A stretch of DNA of 64,000 bases. Source: Zopfochytrium polystomum. Lineage: Eukaryota > Chytridiomycota > Chytridiomycetes > Chytridiales > Chytridiaceae. The notes beneath the pieces are model-generated. The model was given only the letters and a program-made list of their open reading frames with translations. It was not told where the DNA came from and did no database searches. Every line of letters starts with the position of its first letter. Position 1 is the stretch's first letter. Below are positions 22,978 to 38,418 of this stretch, one piece after another. A program made the translations under genes and the position numbers. Where the stretch lies: the NCBI GenBank assembly GCA_025765615.1, contig JAIVFJ010000026.1, positions 400,458-464,457 of the forward strand, read 5' to 3'.

Positions 22978-25441
22978 TCAGCAGCTGATGCCTTTCGCCC
23001 AGAGAACAAGCTGTTCGTACCACGTGAAGGCCCTCCAGAACTTGACGTCCTTCCATACAGCATATTCCACCAACCATTCGGAAAAGTCAAATTGCTGGGC
23101 GAGGATATCCTTGATGTAAGTGTAGAACCACTGGTTGAGAGCAACATGGTCACAGTTCTTGAGAAGCGCAAGGAGGTCGATTAGAGATCCTTTAATGTCG
23201 GCGTCCTGATCAAAGCCAGTGAAAGTCTTGCAAATGTCATCGGAGTGGGCCTTTGAGATGTTGGGAATACCCGACGCCTATGAGTGAAAATTATGCGCAT
23301 TGTAAAGAGTTATAATTAAATAGGAAGGGATACCCTAACCAAGGGGAGATTCACCTTGATGGCTGAGAAGAACGCGTCAGTGTTGCTAACGTTGTAGGCG
23401 CTGTAGTTGTTAAGGAATGTAAGGTAGTCAAAGGACGGGTAAATTGACTTGCAACGTCCGATCATATCTGCGCAAACGAAGCCAATTAGTTCAAAGTCCA
23501 CGAATGAGCAGAAAACTATACCTTTAATTCCCTGGTGGCAGTACCCATTCCACTTTGTTGGGCAGCTGTAAGTGGGAGTGGGAGAGGATTTCGATGTGGA
23601 CGTTGACGTGGTTTTGGAGGGGGAAGTTGTTGTGGGAGGTTTGATGGACGACACCGGAGTCGAGGTTGTGGTGCAAGGAGTTGAAGTGCTCGTCGATTTC
23701 GATGTCGTCGTTGAGCTTGCGGCTTTGCTCGATGAGGTTGTCGTGTTGCAAGGAGTGGACGTCGTTGGTGCCTTCGTCGTAGAGGTCGTTGCGCAGGGAG
23801 TCGAAGTCGTCGCCGTGGATTTGGGGGAGGACGAGGAAGCGGTCGAGGTTGTAACTTTCGAAGAGCTTGTCGTTGTAGGGCAAGGGGACGACGAGGGCGA
23901 AGATGACGATGCGCTTTTGGAAGAGGATACCGAACTTTGTGAGGTCAACGTGGATGGCACAACCGAGGTTGTGGTTGGTACAGTGGACGTTGGAGGGACC
24001 GGGGAGGAGTCTGTCGACGTTGGCGGAGCAACAGAAGAGGGAGTAGACGATGCAGTAGACGCAGTCGACGTGGGAGGGGCAACAGAAGACTGAGTCGAAG
24101 TGGGAGGAACTGAGGTTGCTGTCGATGTGGGAGGGATGGAAGAAGCTGTGGACGTGGGAGGGACCTCCGATGTTGCTGGAGAAGAACTCGCAGTCGATGC
24201 CGAAGAGGAGCTTGCAGTCGATGTTGGTGGAACCTCGGAGGTTCCGGTCGATGTGGGAGGAACGTCAGAGCTTACCGTCGACGTGGGAGGAAGCTCCGAC
24301 GTTCCAGTTGATGGAGGAACTTCAGAACTTGCCGTCGACGTGGGAGGAACATCAGAGCTTGCCGTCGATGTGGGTGGAACTTGAGTCGATGTTGGGGGAA
24401 CATCAGAGCTCGCCGACGTGGGAGTTGAGACGGGTGGAATATCGGTGGTGGGAGTAGAGACTGTGGGGGTGTCTGTCGGAGTGACGGTGGGTGTGATAGT
24501 GTTGGTGGGTGGAATACAGCCAGTGGCTTCGTACACCGTCATCAGGGCCCTTCCACCGCAAACCTGAGTCCTTCGTGTCATTATTCTAAACCCAACGAGA
24601 GCCTCTGAATCGCGCAGCATTATTTCAGCTCACCTCGTAACGGTCACCCTCACAAGGAAGCCGGCAGATGCTATCGTCGACTTGGGTGGTGTTGGGCGCA
24701 GAGTTTGAGCAAAAGCACTGAGAAAAGTTTTCGGTTCCAGCAAAGGTGAAGCCCTTAGCCTGGCATTGGGCAACACAGTCGTAATCAGTCGAGTTCGAGT
24801 TTTGGAAGACGGGGAAAGTGCGCGGGTTAACGGTGTCAACCCAGCAGCCATAGTAGGTTGTGCAAGCGATAATCGGAACTTTCGGGACAAAGGTGTCGAT
24901 GGTGTCGTTCTTGAACACCGTCAGACGCTTTGAGCCACCGCAGATTTCCGCTGTGTTGGCCTCACAATCCTTGTTGCACTCGGATTCTGAAGCCTTCGCG
25001 ATGCCATTGAGGTTCGCGCCACAGTAGCACTCTCCGCCATACTCAGTTCCTATGGAATGTTTCTTTCTTTAGCGTGAAGTGGGGCGAGCGAGGATGCTAT
25101 CCCTGGCACACACACTCCTTACCGGCGATGGGGAAACCCTTGTCGGAGCATGCAGCGATGCACGCCTCGTTGGTTGCGCCGTTTCCGCTGCCGAGTGGCA
25201 GGGCTCGCGAGTTTGCCGTGGTGTCGTCCACGAAGCAGCCCTGGTAGGTTGCCCCGGGGATGGTGGGGACCGTGCCCGTGGGCGGGGTCTTTGTTGTTGC
25301 AAGGACGGCAGCTGGCAGGGTGGCGGCGGCGGCGGCCACGGCGGCCACGGCGGCAGCGATGACGAGGCGGCAGCCGCCGCGTTGAGGTCGTTGTTGACGG
25401 TGTGTGGTGGGTGGAGGCGGCGGGGGCGTCATGACAGTCAT
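22978..25441 (-). CDS. WSC-domain surface protein with Ser/Thr-rich stalk and novel C-terminal domain
   Basis: Exons 25441-25123, 25049-24634, 24563-23522, 23467-23355 and 23277-22978 give 729 residues (2,190 nt, an exact multiple of three). An N-terminal hydrophobic segment (LVIAAAVAAVAAAAATLPAA) acts as signal or anchor. Two WSC domains follow: the first from YQGCFVDD through GECYCGANLNG to CGGSKRLTVF, the second from YYGCWVDT through FSQCFCSN to CGGRALMTVY. Then comes a long mucin-like run of PPTST/SS repeats (about 24480-23590), a short Cys module (TYSCPTKWNGYCHQG) and about 150 residues of helical, Trp/Tyr-rich sequence ending WAKGISC. WSC modules bind carbohydrate and the architecture suggests a cell wall or secreted protein. 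The C-terminal domain is not one I recognise. No transmembrane span was seen after the stalk. Confidence 0.85.
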
Positions 25442-26107
25442 CCTTCCTTCACTCTCCGGAGTGTCTGTCTGTCTGTCTGTCTATCTGTCTGTTTGTTTGT
25501 CTCGCTTGAGGCTTGTTTTTTCTTTCTGCCTCTCGTTCGTTCCTGCTTTTATTATTAAATAGCTGTCGTTGTTTTTTTTTTTTATTGCTGCTCGGTTCGC
25601 GCATCATTTCAATTAAAGGAAAAAATCCACACTCATCAAAGGCCCGCGTTGTTTGTTGTTTGTTTCTTCCTTGTGGCAAAAATGGAAATGTCCAAGGAAA
25701 AAACACGTCTCTTGGATCCCGATATGGAAGAATGATTTGAACGAAAATGGATGCACGAATGAAAAGCCCTCGATAGGGAAATGTGTCTCTGTCTCTCTGT
25801 CTGTTTGTCTGTCTGTCTGTCTCTAACTCTCTCTCTCTCTCCCTCCCCTCCTCCACCCCCACGACTTACTTGGCGTGTTCGCCTGTCGCCTTTAACCAAG
25901 GCACCGAGCCTGCCACTTTTTTTCTTTGAATGCTCGCAGCTGCTTTACAGCCTGTCCGCTGCGCGCGAGACGATGAACGCGCCGCCAACAAGTCGTAGAT
26001 GCCGAGAGTACAAGGTGGCCACGGCTTTTCTTCGGCAGAGGCTGTTGTCGCAGTGGCTTCCGGGTGGAGGCCATCGTAGGTCGTCCACGTAAGGCGGGGC
26101 CAGGATC
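25442..26107. repeat. Intergenic with pyrimidine-rich tetranucleotide repeats
   Basis: (TGTC)n with variants at about 25461-25503, immediately upstream of the WSC gene start, and a second TGTC/TCTC tract at about 25783-25850. No gene supported. Confidence 0.6.
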
Positions 26108-26329
26108 ATGGGTTGCTTCTCCCTGTCCATCGTGGTCGTGCAATGGGCGACGTTTCTGCTCCCTGTAACAGTTCCCCTTATTTATTTATAAAAAGTGCGT
26201 CGACATCACAACCCTGTGATCGACGCGATTCTCAACGACGCCAACGCGCTGCTGCTCGGCGTCAGCGGGTGGATAGAGCCATCCACCGCGACGATCCCAA
26301 CCCCAAACTTCCTGCCCCCATCCAATTAG
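26108..26329 (+). pseudogene. Short hydrophobic-leader ORF with internal stop
   Basis: One frame of 74 codons runs from an ATG to a TAG. It starts with a leader-like stretch (FSLSIVVVQWATFLLPVTVP), then a TAA stop (about 26189-26191), then an ordinary-looking GC-rich stretch with PVIDAILNDANALLLGVSGW. Reading through the stop would give a small secreted or membrane protein. It could be a pseudogene, a missed intron or chance. Confidence 0.2.
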
Positions 26330-27164
26330 TAACCTCCTCAACTGTCGGCCGCCCAGACAATGCCAAACTTTGTCGTCAGATTGAATCGCTCCGATGAAGA
26401 GATCACCACCAACGCTGCCATGGGGTGGCGATTCGTCCACAATTTTTTTTCCCCTCTTTCTATGTGAGAGCCGAAAATCCACAATATGCGAAATCCATAT
26501 GTATGTCCTCTCCCAGCATTAGTGCATAATCGCATTCCTCGGGCACGCATTCGATGGAAACCCATTTTTCTTTTGTTGTTCAGTGAGGCTCGCCAATTTT
26601 TCGCGGGTCAAGTAGTGTGACATGTCCACTCCTGTTTCAACTTACACCCAATACAACTCTGGTGGACAACAACGTATAGCTGATATCTCAACGTCACTGT
26701 GTTCACCTCATCGCAGAGAACATATTAACGTTGCGAAAAGTGTGGTAGATGCAACGTGACGGTAGTTTTATTGCAAAACGTTTCACTGTGTATTTTTTTT
26801 GAATATTTTTGGTGACCCGCACTGTAAATCTAATTTCCGGAGATGGCCTGGAGGTTCACTTGCGCCGAAGGCAGCTGGCAGCAAATGTGACTCGATGTTT
26901 TGGAAGCAACTGGCTATTGAACCTCAGGTCCGTCACCTTCTTCGTGTTGCAGAGTGCATTTTCTACATCGTGAGTATCAACCCGCGGCACTCATTAAGAA
27001 GTTTATCCACAGTACTAGAAGGCATGAATTTTGATAAACGGGCCGCACGTTACGCTACTATAGTTGTCTTCATAAGGTAAAGGCCATGGGTGCAGCAAAA
27101 CACAGGTTCACAACTAAACCTTCGCGATCGCTGTCTCTTCAGGCGCACGTCACTCAGGGAGTAA
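26330..27164. other. Intergenic, nothing supported
   Basis: Unique AT-rich sequence between the short ORF and NTPase copy C. A 93-codon plus-strand frame at 26799 has no recognisable features. Confidence 0.45.
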
Positions 27165-27567
27165 AAAATGCCCCTTTACAATTCATCAACGCAAAGCACG
27201 TCCGGTGAAACCGATCCGTTAAAGATTTCGTCGCGTCGAGCCCCTCTCAAGCCCCTTGGAACGCGGCCTTCTCGCTGGCGCGGAGCACGTCAAGGCTTCA
27301 TGCCGACTTCCTTGCAACGCTGCTTCTCAGCAAAATGGGTGAATGACACCTTTCCAACTGCCATAGGATCGGGAAGGTGTGTAAAGTTGCTCCTCTCCTT
27401 GCTTCCTTCACGAAGGATGCTAACACCGCTCTCTTGTAAGGTGGACTCGAAAAATTCATTGAGGCCAATAAGGTCATAATATGCAATGTGTGGGAAGACA
27501 ATTTGAGGGTTTCGAGTCTTTCCCAGGATGGACTTTGTGTCCTTCAAGACAGTCAGTGCGTAGAAAG

Positions 27568-27935
27568 TGTTAGGCGGAACTGAATGGTTAGCAGCAAGAG
27601 GCACAAGACGGACTCGAACCTATTGTGACTGTCAGTTATCGTTCTCACGATGCCCATGGGAGAGCAAGCCACCACTGATACAGACCTGGGCACTGGCTTG
27701 TGCTGATGACAAATACTCTGAGCATTAAGTGGAACGGAAACCCAGTGTCAACAGTTTTCCTCCTCCTCTGCTCAAGCAGATAATATAGGAGAGGTTTTTA
27801 CCCTGTGCCAGTCACGCTTGCCTAGCAACTATTACAACATGTATATATCATCATGTATCAATAATTCATAACAGAGTTTTTCTCTTGTCTCTCCAAGTTG
27901 GGGAGAAGGACCACCCACAAACACACATCTTTACA
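27568..27935 (+). mobile_element. Solo LTR 1 (368 bp) in NTPase copy C
   Basis: Begins TGTTAGGCGGAACTG and ends CATCTTTACA, the TG...CA ends of long terminal repeats. It is flanked by a perfect 5-bp target duplication GAAAG (27563-27567 and 27936-27940). It sits within the position of the intron that separates the two NTPase exons. An inverted second copy lies at 28396-28806. No internal retrotransposon coding sequence is present, so it is a solo LTR. Confidence 0.8.
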
Positions 27936-28395
27936 GAAAGAACCAAAGCAAAGAGAGAATATGCTCGCCTTACTCAAAATGCATGCCTTCCACACTGCTG
28001 CATCACGCCCAAAAATGAGCAGGAGCTGGGCAACCATCTCACCACCATGACCAACACAAATTGCTGATCTTGAGAATAGAGAAGCAAACAACTTCAAAAT
28101 CTCAGCACGGTTTTCTGCATTGTGCATCCACAGTGCAGCAGCACCTGCAAGAATTGGCTCTGATGGCATTCCTGCAACAATGTGAGCCTGTACCTCTGAA
28201 ATAGACATACACCACCACATGTTTGACGCCACAAGCTCAGAGGCAAGTTCTGACTGATAGACAAGATAGGGCACTCATGCTCGAATGAAGCTTGCTGCCA
28301 TGGTTGCTGTGATTTTTGGAATTGAATCAAAACTAACTCTTCCGCCTCCAGCAAGTTTCGACACTGCAAGTTTGCGGACATCTTGAACTCTAAAA

Positions 28396-28806
28396 TGTAA
28401 AGTCTACTCTGGGTGAGTGAGTGGAAGGAGTGAATGAAGTGGAGATGAGTGTTTGTTGGTGGTCCTTCTCCCCAACTTGGAGAGAAAGGAAAAAAACCTC
28501 TGTTATGAATTATTGATACATGATGGTGATATAGACGCTGTAATAGTTGCTAGGCAAGTGTGACCAGCACAGGGTAAAAACCTCTCCTATATTATCTGCT
28601 TGAGCAGAGGAGAGGAAAACTGTTAACACCAGTGTTCCGTTCCACTTAATACTCGGATTATTTGTCAACAGCACAAGCCAGGGCCCAGGTCTGCATTGGT
28701 GGTCACTTGCTCTCCCATGGGCATCGTGAGAACGATAACTTACAGTCACAATAGGTTCAGGTCCGTCTTGTGCCTCTTGCTGCTAACCAGTCAGTTCCGC
28801 CTAACA
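28396..28806 (-). mobile_element. Solo LTR 2 (411 bp) in NTPase copy C
   Basis: Same element as LTR 1 in opposite orientation: on the minus strand it begins TGTTAGGCGGAACTG and ends GACTTTACA. Flanks are TAAAA (28391-28395) and GAAAA (28807-28811), a 5-bp duplication with one mismatch. It carries about 40 extra bases near its 3' end compared with LTR 1. It interrupts the coding sequence between the equivalents of copy A bases 19629 and 19632. Confidence 0.78.
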
Positions 28807-29755
28807 GAAAACTTGCATCCATTAAAGATTTCCAAACAATACGACCGTGAGACAGATACTTTTTTGGGAAAAGACTTCACTGTCTTTCAAGCCATAGGAA
28901 CTGAATAACCCAACGTCCATCTGCTAATTAATATCAGCGGTCTGAAGTTCTTTATTTGGCGCTCTCTTGCAACTGCAAGTCTTTCACTCAGATCATAGCA
29001 ATTCACTAGTGCAAGGTCAGACACTTGAGATGTGGTGTCAATAGAGATGATCAATGCCCAGCTATTAACCGCAAAGTTCTGTGCTGCCTGTTGCATATAA
29101 CAGAATGGGCTTTGCCTTCCAGATTGCTTGTGTTCGAGAAGGGACCGTGCCACCTCAAAAACAAACACAACTTCGAGATCGTTGTCTTTGCTTTGAAAAA
29201 ATATCGCCCGCTGATTCAGCTCATCATCTTTTAGTTGTTTAAGCTTTTCCATCCTTTTCTCGATGTCATTCCAGAAAGCCTCCTGGGTTAAATGGTTGTC
29301 TGAAGTTCAAGACTCTCCTGGGTTTTGCTGGGCTGGCCTTCCATCACCTTTTCAAAACATGCAGCAAAATAGCACTTGAATACTTTTTCGTCAAGACAGC
29401 AGACCAGCTTGTCAGCAATTTTCGATTGCTTGGGGTAGCCAGTTGAACCGGGCTTCATGAAGTTGCAGTAAACAACCCGGAGCCCATATGCGCCAACAGC
29501 TGTCTGTGACGCCAACTGCGCCACAGCGCGGGATTTCCCAGAACCGGATGTTTGCACCAAAGTCACACCGGGGTAGTAGTAGTTTTTGAAGCACCATTGC
29601 GTTGCAGATTTCTCTAAGTTCTCTCTCAGTTGAGGAATATAGCCATGTGGGGTCCAAGAAGTCTTGGCGAAAGGCGCTTGAGAGTTTCTCGTCATCACGA
29701 AGGGCGGGGCCTGGTTGGAACTTTCGGAATCTGATTTTCAATTTCAACTCTAATA

Positions 29756-30197
29756 GGGGTTGTCAAACCCCTCTCTTTTTTGTTGGAAACAGACAAACAA
29801 AACGTTGCACAATTTTTCCGCCACTGTTGCAAACTGCCTTTTTGGACCCATCAAAACGTTTCTTTTGCAGAAAGCTCCTCACAAGGAGCTTTCGTTGGAA
29901 AGTCTTTCGTTGCAAACCAGCGTTGGAAACAGAACACTCAAATTTTTTATCATGTTTGCAGTTTCCCATTTTTGGAAGGTTGCCGCACATGGAAAATCTT
30001 TCCAATAATGGGGGCTAGGTGGTTTGTCTCTCAGTCTGCCTCTCGTCCTCTCTTCCCTTCTCCATATCCATCGCCATCACCATCGCCAGGTTTGACCACC
30101 AACTTTCATTTCGTTGGAAACGAAATAAAAAAACAGTGCAAAGCGGAATCCATTTCGTTTTAAACCAGTCCGTGCGGGAAAGGGGTTTGACCACCCC
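29756..30197. mobile_element. 442-bp MITE inserted in NTPase copy C
   Basis: Terminal inverted repeats of about 20 bp: GGGGTTGTCAAACCCCTCTC at the left end, and GGGGTGGTCAAACCCCTTTC as the reverse complement of the right end. It is flanked by the perfect 5-bp duplication TAATA (29751-29755 and 30198-30202). Removing the element and one duplication restores alignment with copy A around its CAAGAGCTCTTA (about 18652-18663). No ORF of note. It is a non-autonomous DNA element; superfamily not assigned. Confidence 0.85.
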
Positions 30198-30655
30198 TAA
30201 TAGCTCTTGAAAGTGCAAGCGGGAAGGCGGTTTGTCAGCCTCGTATTCCAAAAAAGACTTTGAGCGTTTTCCGTTGATTGTGAAGATCTTCCAGTTGTTT
30301 TTGTGTCTCACTGCCGCTGGCCACCCACGGAATTAACTCGTCAGAGATCCACTTCTTCCGTGCCTGGTCGTGAGCCGTTACTGCGTCTACGGAGAAATCG
30401 GAATTTGTCGCACTCATAATAAAATCGAATAAATCCAATAAATGTGTCGTCCCCAACACTGATCTTGGTCAACAGCTGCGGCAGGTTTTCCCTCGTTCAA
30501 GCCACGCGGGCCTCATGGAAGGCGTTGAACCGGTCGGAATGTTCTGCGGCTTCGGCGCTGATTTGTTTTAGGAGGTCGCGGTCTGGTTGCTCTGACGAAT
30601 GAAGGTAGTGTGCATGCAAACTGGATAGCTCATATGGGAGGGAGATGGTGCCCGT

Positions 30656-31196
30656 TTGACATGTTCTCTTTCCTTTCTTCGCTGGGTACCTTCAGTGCAG
30701 CAAACTCCAGCAAAATGGGCAGCAGAATGCTTACCACTTTCTGTTTCGTTTCTCTCGTTTCGTCATTTACTTTCCGCTGGGCTGCATTTTCTTTCGAATT
30801 CTTCTCGTTGGGTAGTGTTGCGAAATTAAGAAAGATGACAAAAGGTATGTTTGTGCCCCACCCAATAAATGCGAGAAGAAAAAACACTCCCCCAAGCGCC
30901 TCACACATTCTACAGTTGCATACTTGCAAATCGTGAGCTCGACGAGGGGGCGGCGTTCTTGCTGAAAGCCGATGACGCCCTTGCAGCGGAACCCGCGGAC
31001 CGACTTGAGGAGGACTTTCTGGGGCCACTGGCACCAGAGGAAGCCGCCCTTGCAAAATACTTTGAGCTTCCGGCACCACTGCGTCTAAGCATGATGTGTG
31101 TTTTGTGTGGTACGTGTGTGAGTTGAAGCGACAGACGCAAAATTCAATCCGACACGTCCCACCCCCATTAGTCGCCCTCGCAAGCGAGACGTCAAT
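30656..31196. other. Intergenic with unresolved short frames
   Basis: A minus-strand frame from Met 31092 is Arg/Ser/Ala-rich like a mitochondrial presequence (MLRRSGAGSSKYFARAA). Another minus frame nearby has one hydrophobic span (GGVFFLLAFIGWGTNIPFVI), but I could not join them by a plausible intron. A small mitochondrial membrane protein is possible but unproven. Confidence 0.3.
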
Positions 31197-35957
<4,761 letters not shown>

Positions 35958-36281
35958 TCCGTCCAGATCGTTGTGGTCAGAGTTTGGGTGGCTGTGGCTC
36001 TATTTTTTGGCGGACAAGCCAGTCCAAAAATTGAAAAATTAACAAACTGAAAACTTGGCCAACATGTGCTTTGTTATTATTGACTGATTGATTGATTGGG
36101 TTCCACAATTCTCGCAACCGGCTTTGATGCCAAAAATTAATTGGGAACGGCTGGTGAGATCGCGATCGATCCCGAGCCCCTTCGACCACACCGACACGCC
36201 AGCTTCGTGCTAACTATTTGAAGTTACACAACACGAAATAAGAGAAAGGGGCAAAATCATCAGGACCAAGGCCTTGTCAAG

Positions 36282-36701
36282 ATGATCAGAAAGGTCACGT
36301 CCTGGATTTCGTCGACGTCGGTCAAGTACGGTCCCGCGTGGATCGTGACAGTGCAGACGCTCGGCTGGATCACCTTCTTCATCATCTACATCGTTCTCGC
36401 CACCGTCAGCATCGACCTCGGGACGGTCGCGCGGAAGTGGACCACCAACGCAGACTACATTGCCCTCGCGGACGCCGGGGGCACGGCCGCCCTCGCGTTT
36501 GCGCTGAACCGGCTGCTCTCGCCGCTGCGCATCGTCATTGCGCTCGCGGTGGTGCCACGCATCGCCGACCCGGTCAACGCATTGCTGAGGCCGATGTGGG
36601 CGAAGTGGTTTGGGGGCGGCGGCGACAACGACAAGCAAGGGAGCCAACAACAGCTACAACCCGGCGACGTCGCGGCAGAGAGCGGCAAGAAAGTGGTGTG
36701 A
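36282..36701 (+). CDS. DUF1279 / FAM210-like membrane protein
   Basis: Single exon, 139 residues. It has the DUF1279 pattern: a YGPAWIVTVQTLGWITFFII first membrane segment, a loop with SIDLGTVARKW, then GGTAALAFALNRLLSPLRIV and IALAVVPRIADPVNALL, matching the family's A-y-a-l-h-K-l-l-x-P-v-R signature. FAM210 proteins are mitochondrial; no strong presequence is visible here (MIRKVTSWISSTSVK is short and basic, so import is possible). The Gln-rich C-terminal tail is disordered. It is divergent to the RecQ gene, with about 325 bp between starts that may hold a shared promoter. Confidence 0.75.
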   Translation: MIRKVTSWISSTSVKYGPAWIVTVQTLGWITFFIIYIVLATVSIDLGTVARKWTTNADYIALADAGGTAALAFALNRLLSPLRIVIALAVVPRIADPVNALLRPMWAKWFGGGGDNDKQGSQQQLQPGDVAAESGKKVV

Positions 36702-37062
36702 CCCAAATCAAAAATTTCATTTGGTTTAGGTTTTGCACCGAACCAACCAGCGGGCTCTTTGTGTTTTACGGCCCCTCCCTTGCCTCAACCGGCCGTTTGT
36801 CTTCTTGTCTTGGTTTTTTTGTTCTTTTTCCATTTTTTATTGTCCTCCTTCGGCTGCGGCGGCTTGCGCCGCCGGCTGAAGCCAAGAATCAATTAAAAAA
36901 GGAAATAAATGCAAGAAAGTGTGGCGGAAACGACTGCTCCGGCGAGATTGGGAGAGAGACAGGCAGACAGACTTCATACAATCGTCCTTTCCCCAAAAAA
37001 AGGACGGCCACAGAAATACTTGTTCGACCATCCATCACTCTCACCCATCCAGATCCATCCAC
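36702..37062. other. Intergenic, promoter of the GPI protein gene
   Basis: Includes pyrimidine-rich sequence (36800-36860). No coding signal. Confidence 0.5.
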
Positions 37063-37769
37063 ATGCGTTTCGCTGCCTTCATTCTCGCCATCGCCGCATC
37101 GGCGCTGCCCACCGCCCTCGCAAAGCGGTCGGACCTGACGGGTCTAGCGGTCGGCGCAGGAAGCTTTGGGAGTGCCCTGTCTGTGGGCGACTCCAAAGCC
37201 GGAACCGGCATGACGGGCAATGTCACCCTCAACCTCCTCGGCAGCAATACCCTCACCGTCACAACCGACTACAACCCACAGTCGAACCCGGCAGCGCTTG
37301 CGATGGACCCTTGGGACTGCGAAGACGTTGTCAGCGACATGCTGACATGCACCGAAGTGTGGCCTGGAGAGACCCTCACCGGATTCACCTGTGTAATGGA
37401 GTACGACGACTACGTGGACTTTGACTGCACAACTGATTCGGTGCGTTGTTGGTTGTCTTTTTTCCCGGAGAACAGCCTCTTTGGTACTGACCGATCCTGC
37501 TGTTATTTTAGACCGACAGCTGGACCTGCGATTTGGACCCTTTCCCCACAACGACTGTCTACATCAACCCACCGATGACCCCAACCACGGGCGGCAACAC
37601 TGGAGGCAACGGCGGTGGAACCAACCCAGGCACTGGAACCACAACCACCACCACTCCGGCCAAAGTCACCCCATCCAACATTGCGAACAGCGCCAAGCCC
37701 GCCTTGTCATCGCCATGGGCGCCCGCTGTCATTGCCGCCGCTGCGGCAGTCGTGCTTGCCCAATTCTGA
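37063..37769 (+). CDS. Secreted, probably GPI-anchored protein
   Basis: Exons 37063-37440 and 37512-37769 (intron 37441-37511, donor GTGCGT) give 211 residues, an exact multiple of three. A classical signal peptide (RFAAFILAIAASALPTALA) precedes a small domain with paired Cys (WDCEDVV, MLTCTEVW, FTCVMEYDD, FDCTTD, WTCDLD). A Thr/Gly-rich linker follows, then a C-terminal SAKPAL-SSPWAPAV and hydrophobic tail (IAAAAAVVLAQF) typical of a GPI signal. Six or so Cys suggest disulfides outside the cell. The ordered domain is not one I recognise. Localisation to the cell surface is inferred from the two end signals. Confidence 0.8.
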
Positions 37770-38418
37770 TGAGTGGGGAAGACTTCGCCGGAACGTTAGA
37801 CATCCACCGCTCAGACCCCGCCTTGTCGATTTTTATTTGTGCCAAGGAGAACTCTTAAATGTTGATAAGCTCCTTATCGTCCCTCCCTTTGCGTCCACCC
37901 ATCGATTCTGCCATCATTCACCCTCTCCCCGGTTCTCCCCGATCGCCTCGAACGGATTACTTCGTGTGTTTCCTTTAATTCGGCACTACCTTTGACCTTT
38001 GAGCGATCCGCGATCTGTTCGAACCCCTTTGAACTTACGAAGGATCGAACTTGACCCCAGCACCCCCAGTCGTATACTGCCCGTCTATTCTTCCTGTCCC
38101 TTCCCCCCCGTCCCACCCCTTTTATTCCGCTTTTTCCAGTGCAACTTCGGCCGGTCCGTCGTCGTTCTGTCCTTTCCCCTTTTTTTCCCCGGGCTGTCCT
38201 CTGCGGTCCTTTCCACTTACTTTTTTCTTTCCTGAAAATATATGTGAGCTACACCCAGCTGTTTGCGTTGCGGCCGTTTTGAGCGCCGTGTGTGTGTGTG
38301 TGTGTGTGTGTGTGCTTCTTCCGGTTTTGCAGTGTGAGTCATCCAACGGGGGCGCAGATTCCTGGAAAACCATAACACAGAAGGACAAAGAAACCTTCCG
38401 GCCGTTCGATCTCCCCCA
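37770..38418. other. Intergenic with (TG)n tract
   Basis: Pyrimidine-rich leader region, with a TG dinucleotide run at 38288-38314. No gene supported. It includes the 5' leader of the CBS-domain gene. Confidence 0.6.

Larger units (their letters stand above)
27165..30655 (-). pseudogene. NTPase copy C, disrupted by three insertions and a deletion
   Basis: Recognisable from the 5' end (about 30655, header region and FNAFHEARVA) through KKWISDELIPWVASGSETQK (about 30330), the P-loop TLVQTSGSGKSRAVAQLAS (about 29530), Walker B VVFVFEVARSLL (about 29150, with the DE changed to EV) and MWWCMSISE (about 28215) to the terminal SSRRAP-coding segment (about 27230). Interruptions: a 442-bp MITE (29756-30197), two solo LTRs (28396-28806 and 27568-27935), and a deletion of several hundred bases near 27330 that removes the putative nuclease core. 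Several frameshifts are also present. It cannot make the full protein. It is more diverged from copies A and B than they are from each other. Confidence 0.85.

Noticed and set aside
22885..23184. Plus-strand ORF of 99 codons
   Set aside because: Antisense to the last exon of the WSC gene.
23572..24384. Plus-strand Val/Asp/Gly-rich ORFs
   Set aside because: They are the complement of the Ser/Thr/Pro repeats of the WSC protein.
27568..28806. A single transposon with about 350-bp terminal inverted repeats carrying an NTPase fragment
   Set aside because: The sequence between the repeats is collinear with the disrupted NTPase gene, and each repeat has its own 5-bp target duplication and TG...CA ends, so two solo LTRs explain it better.
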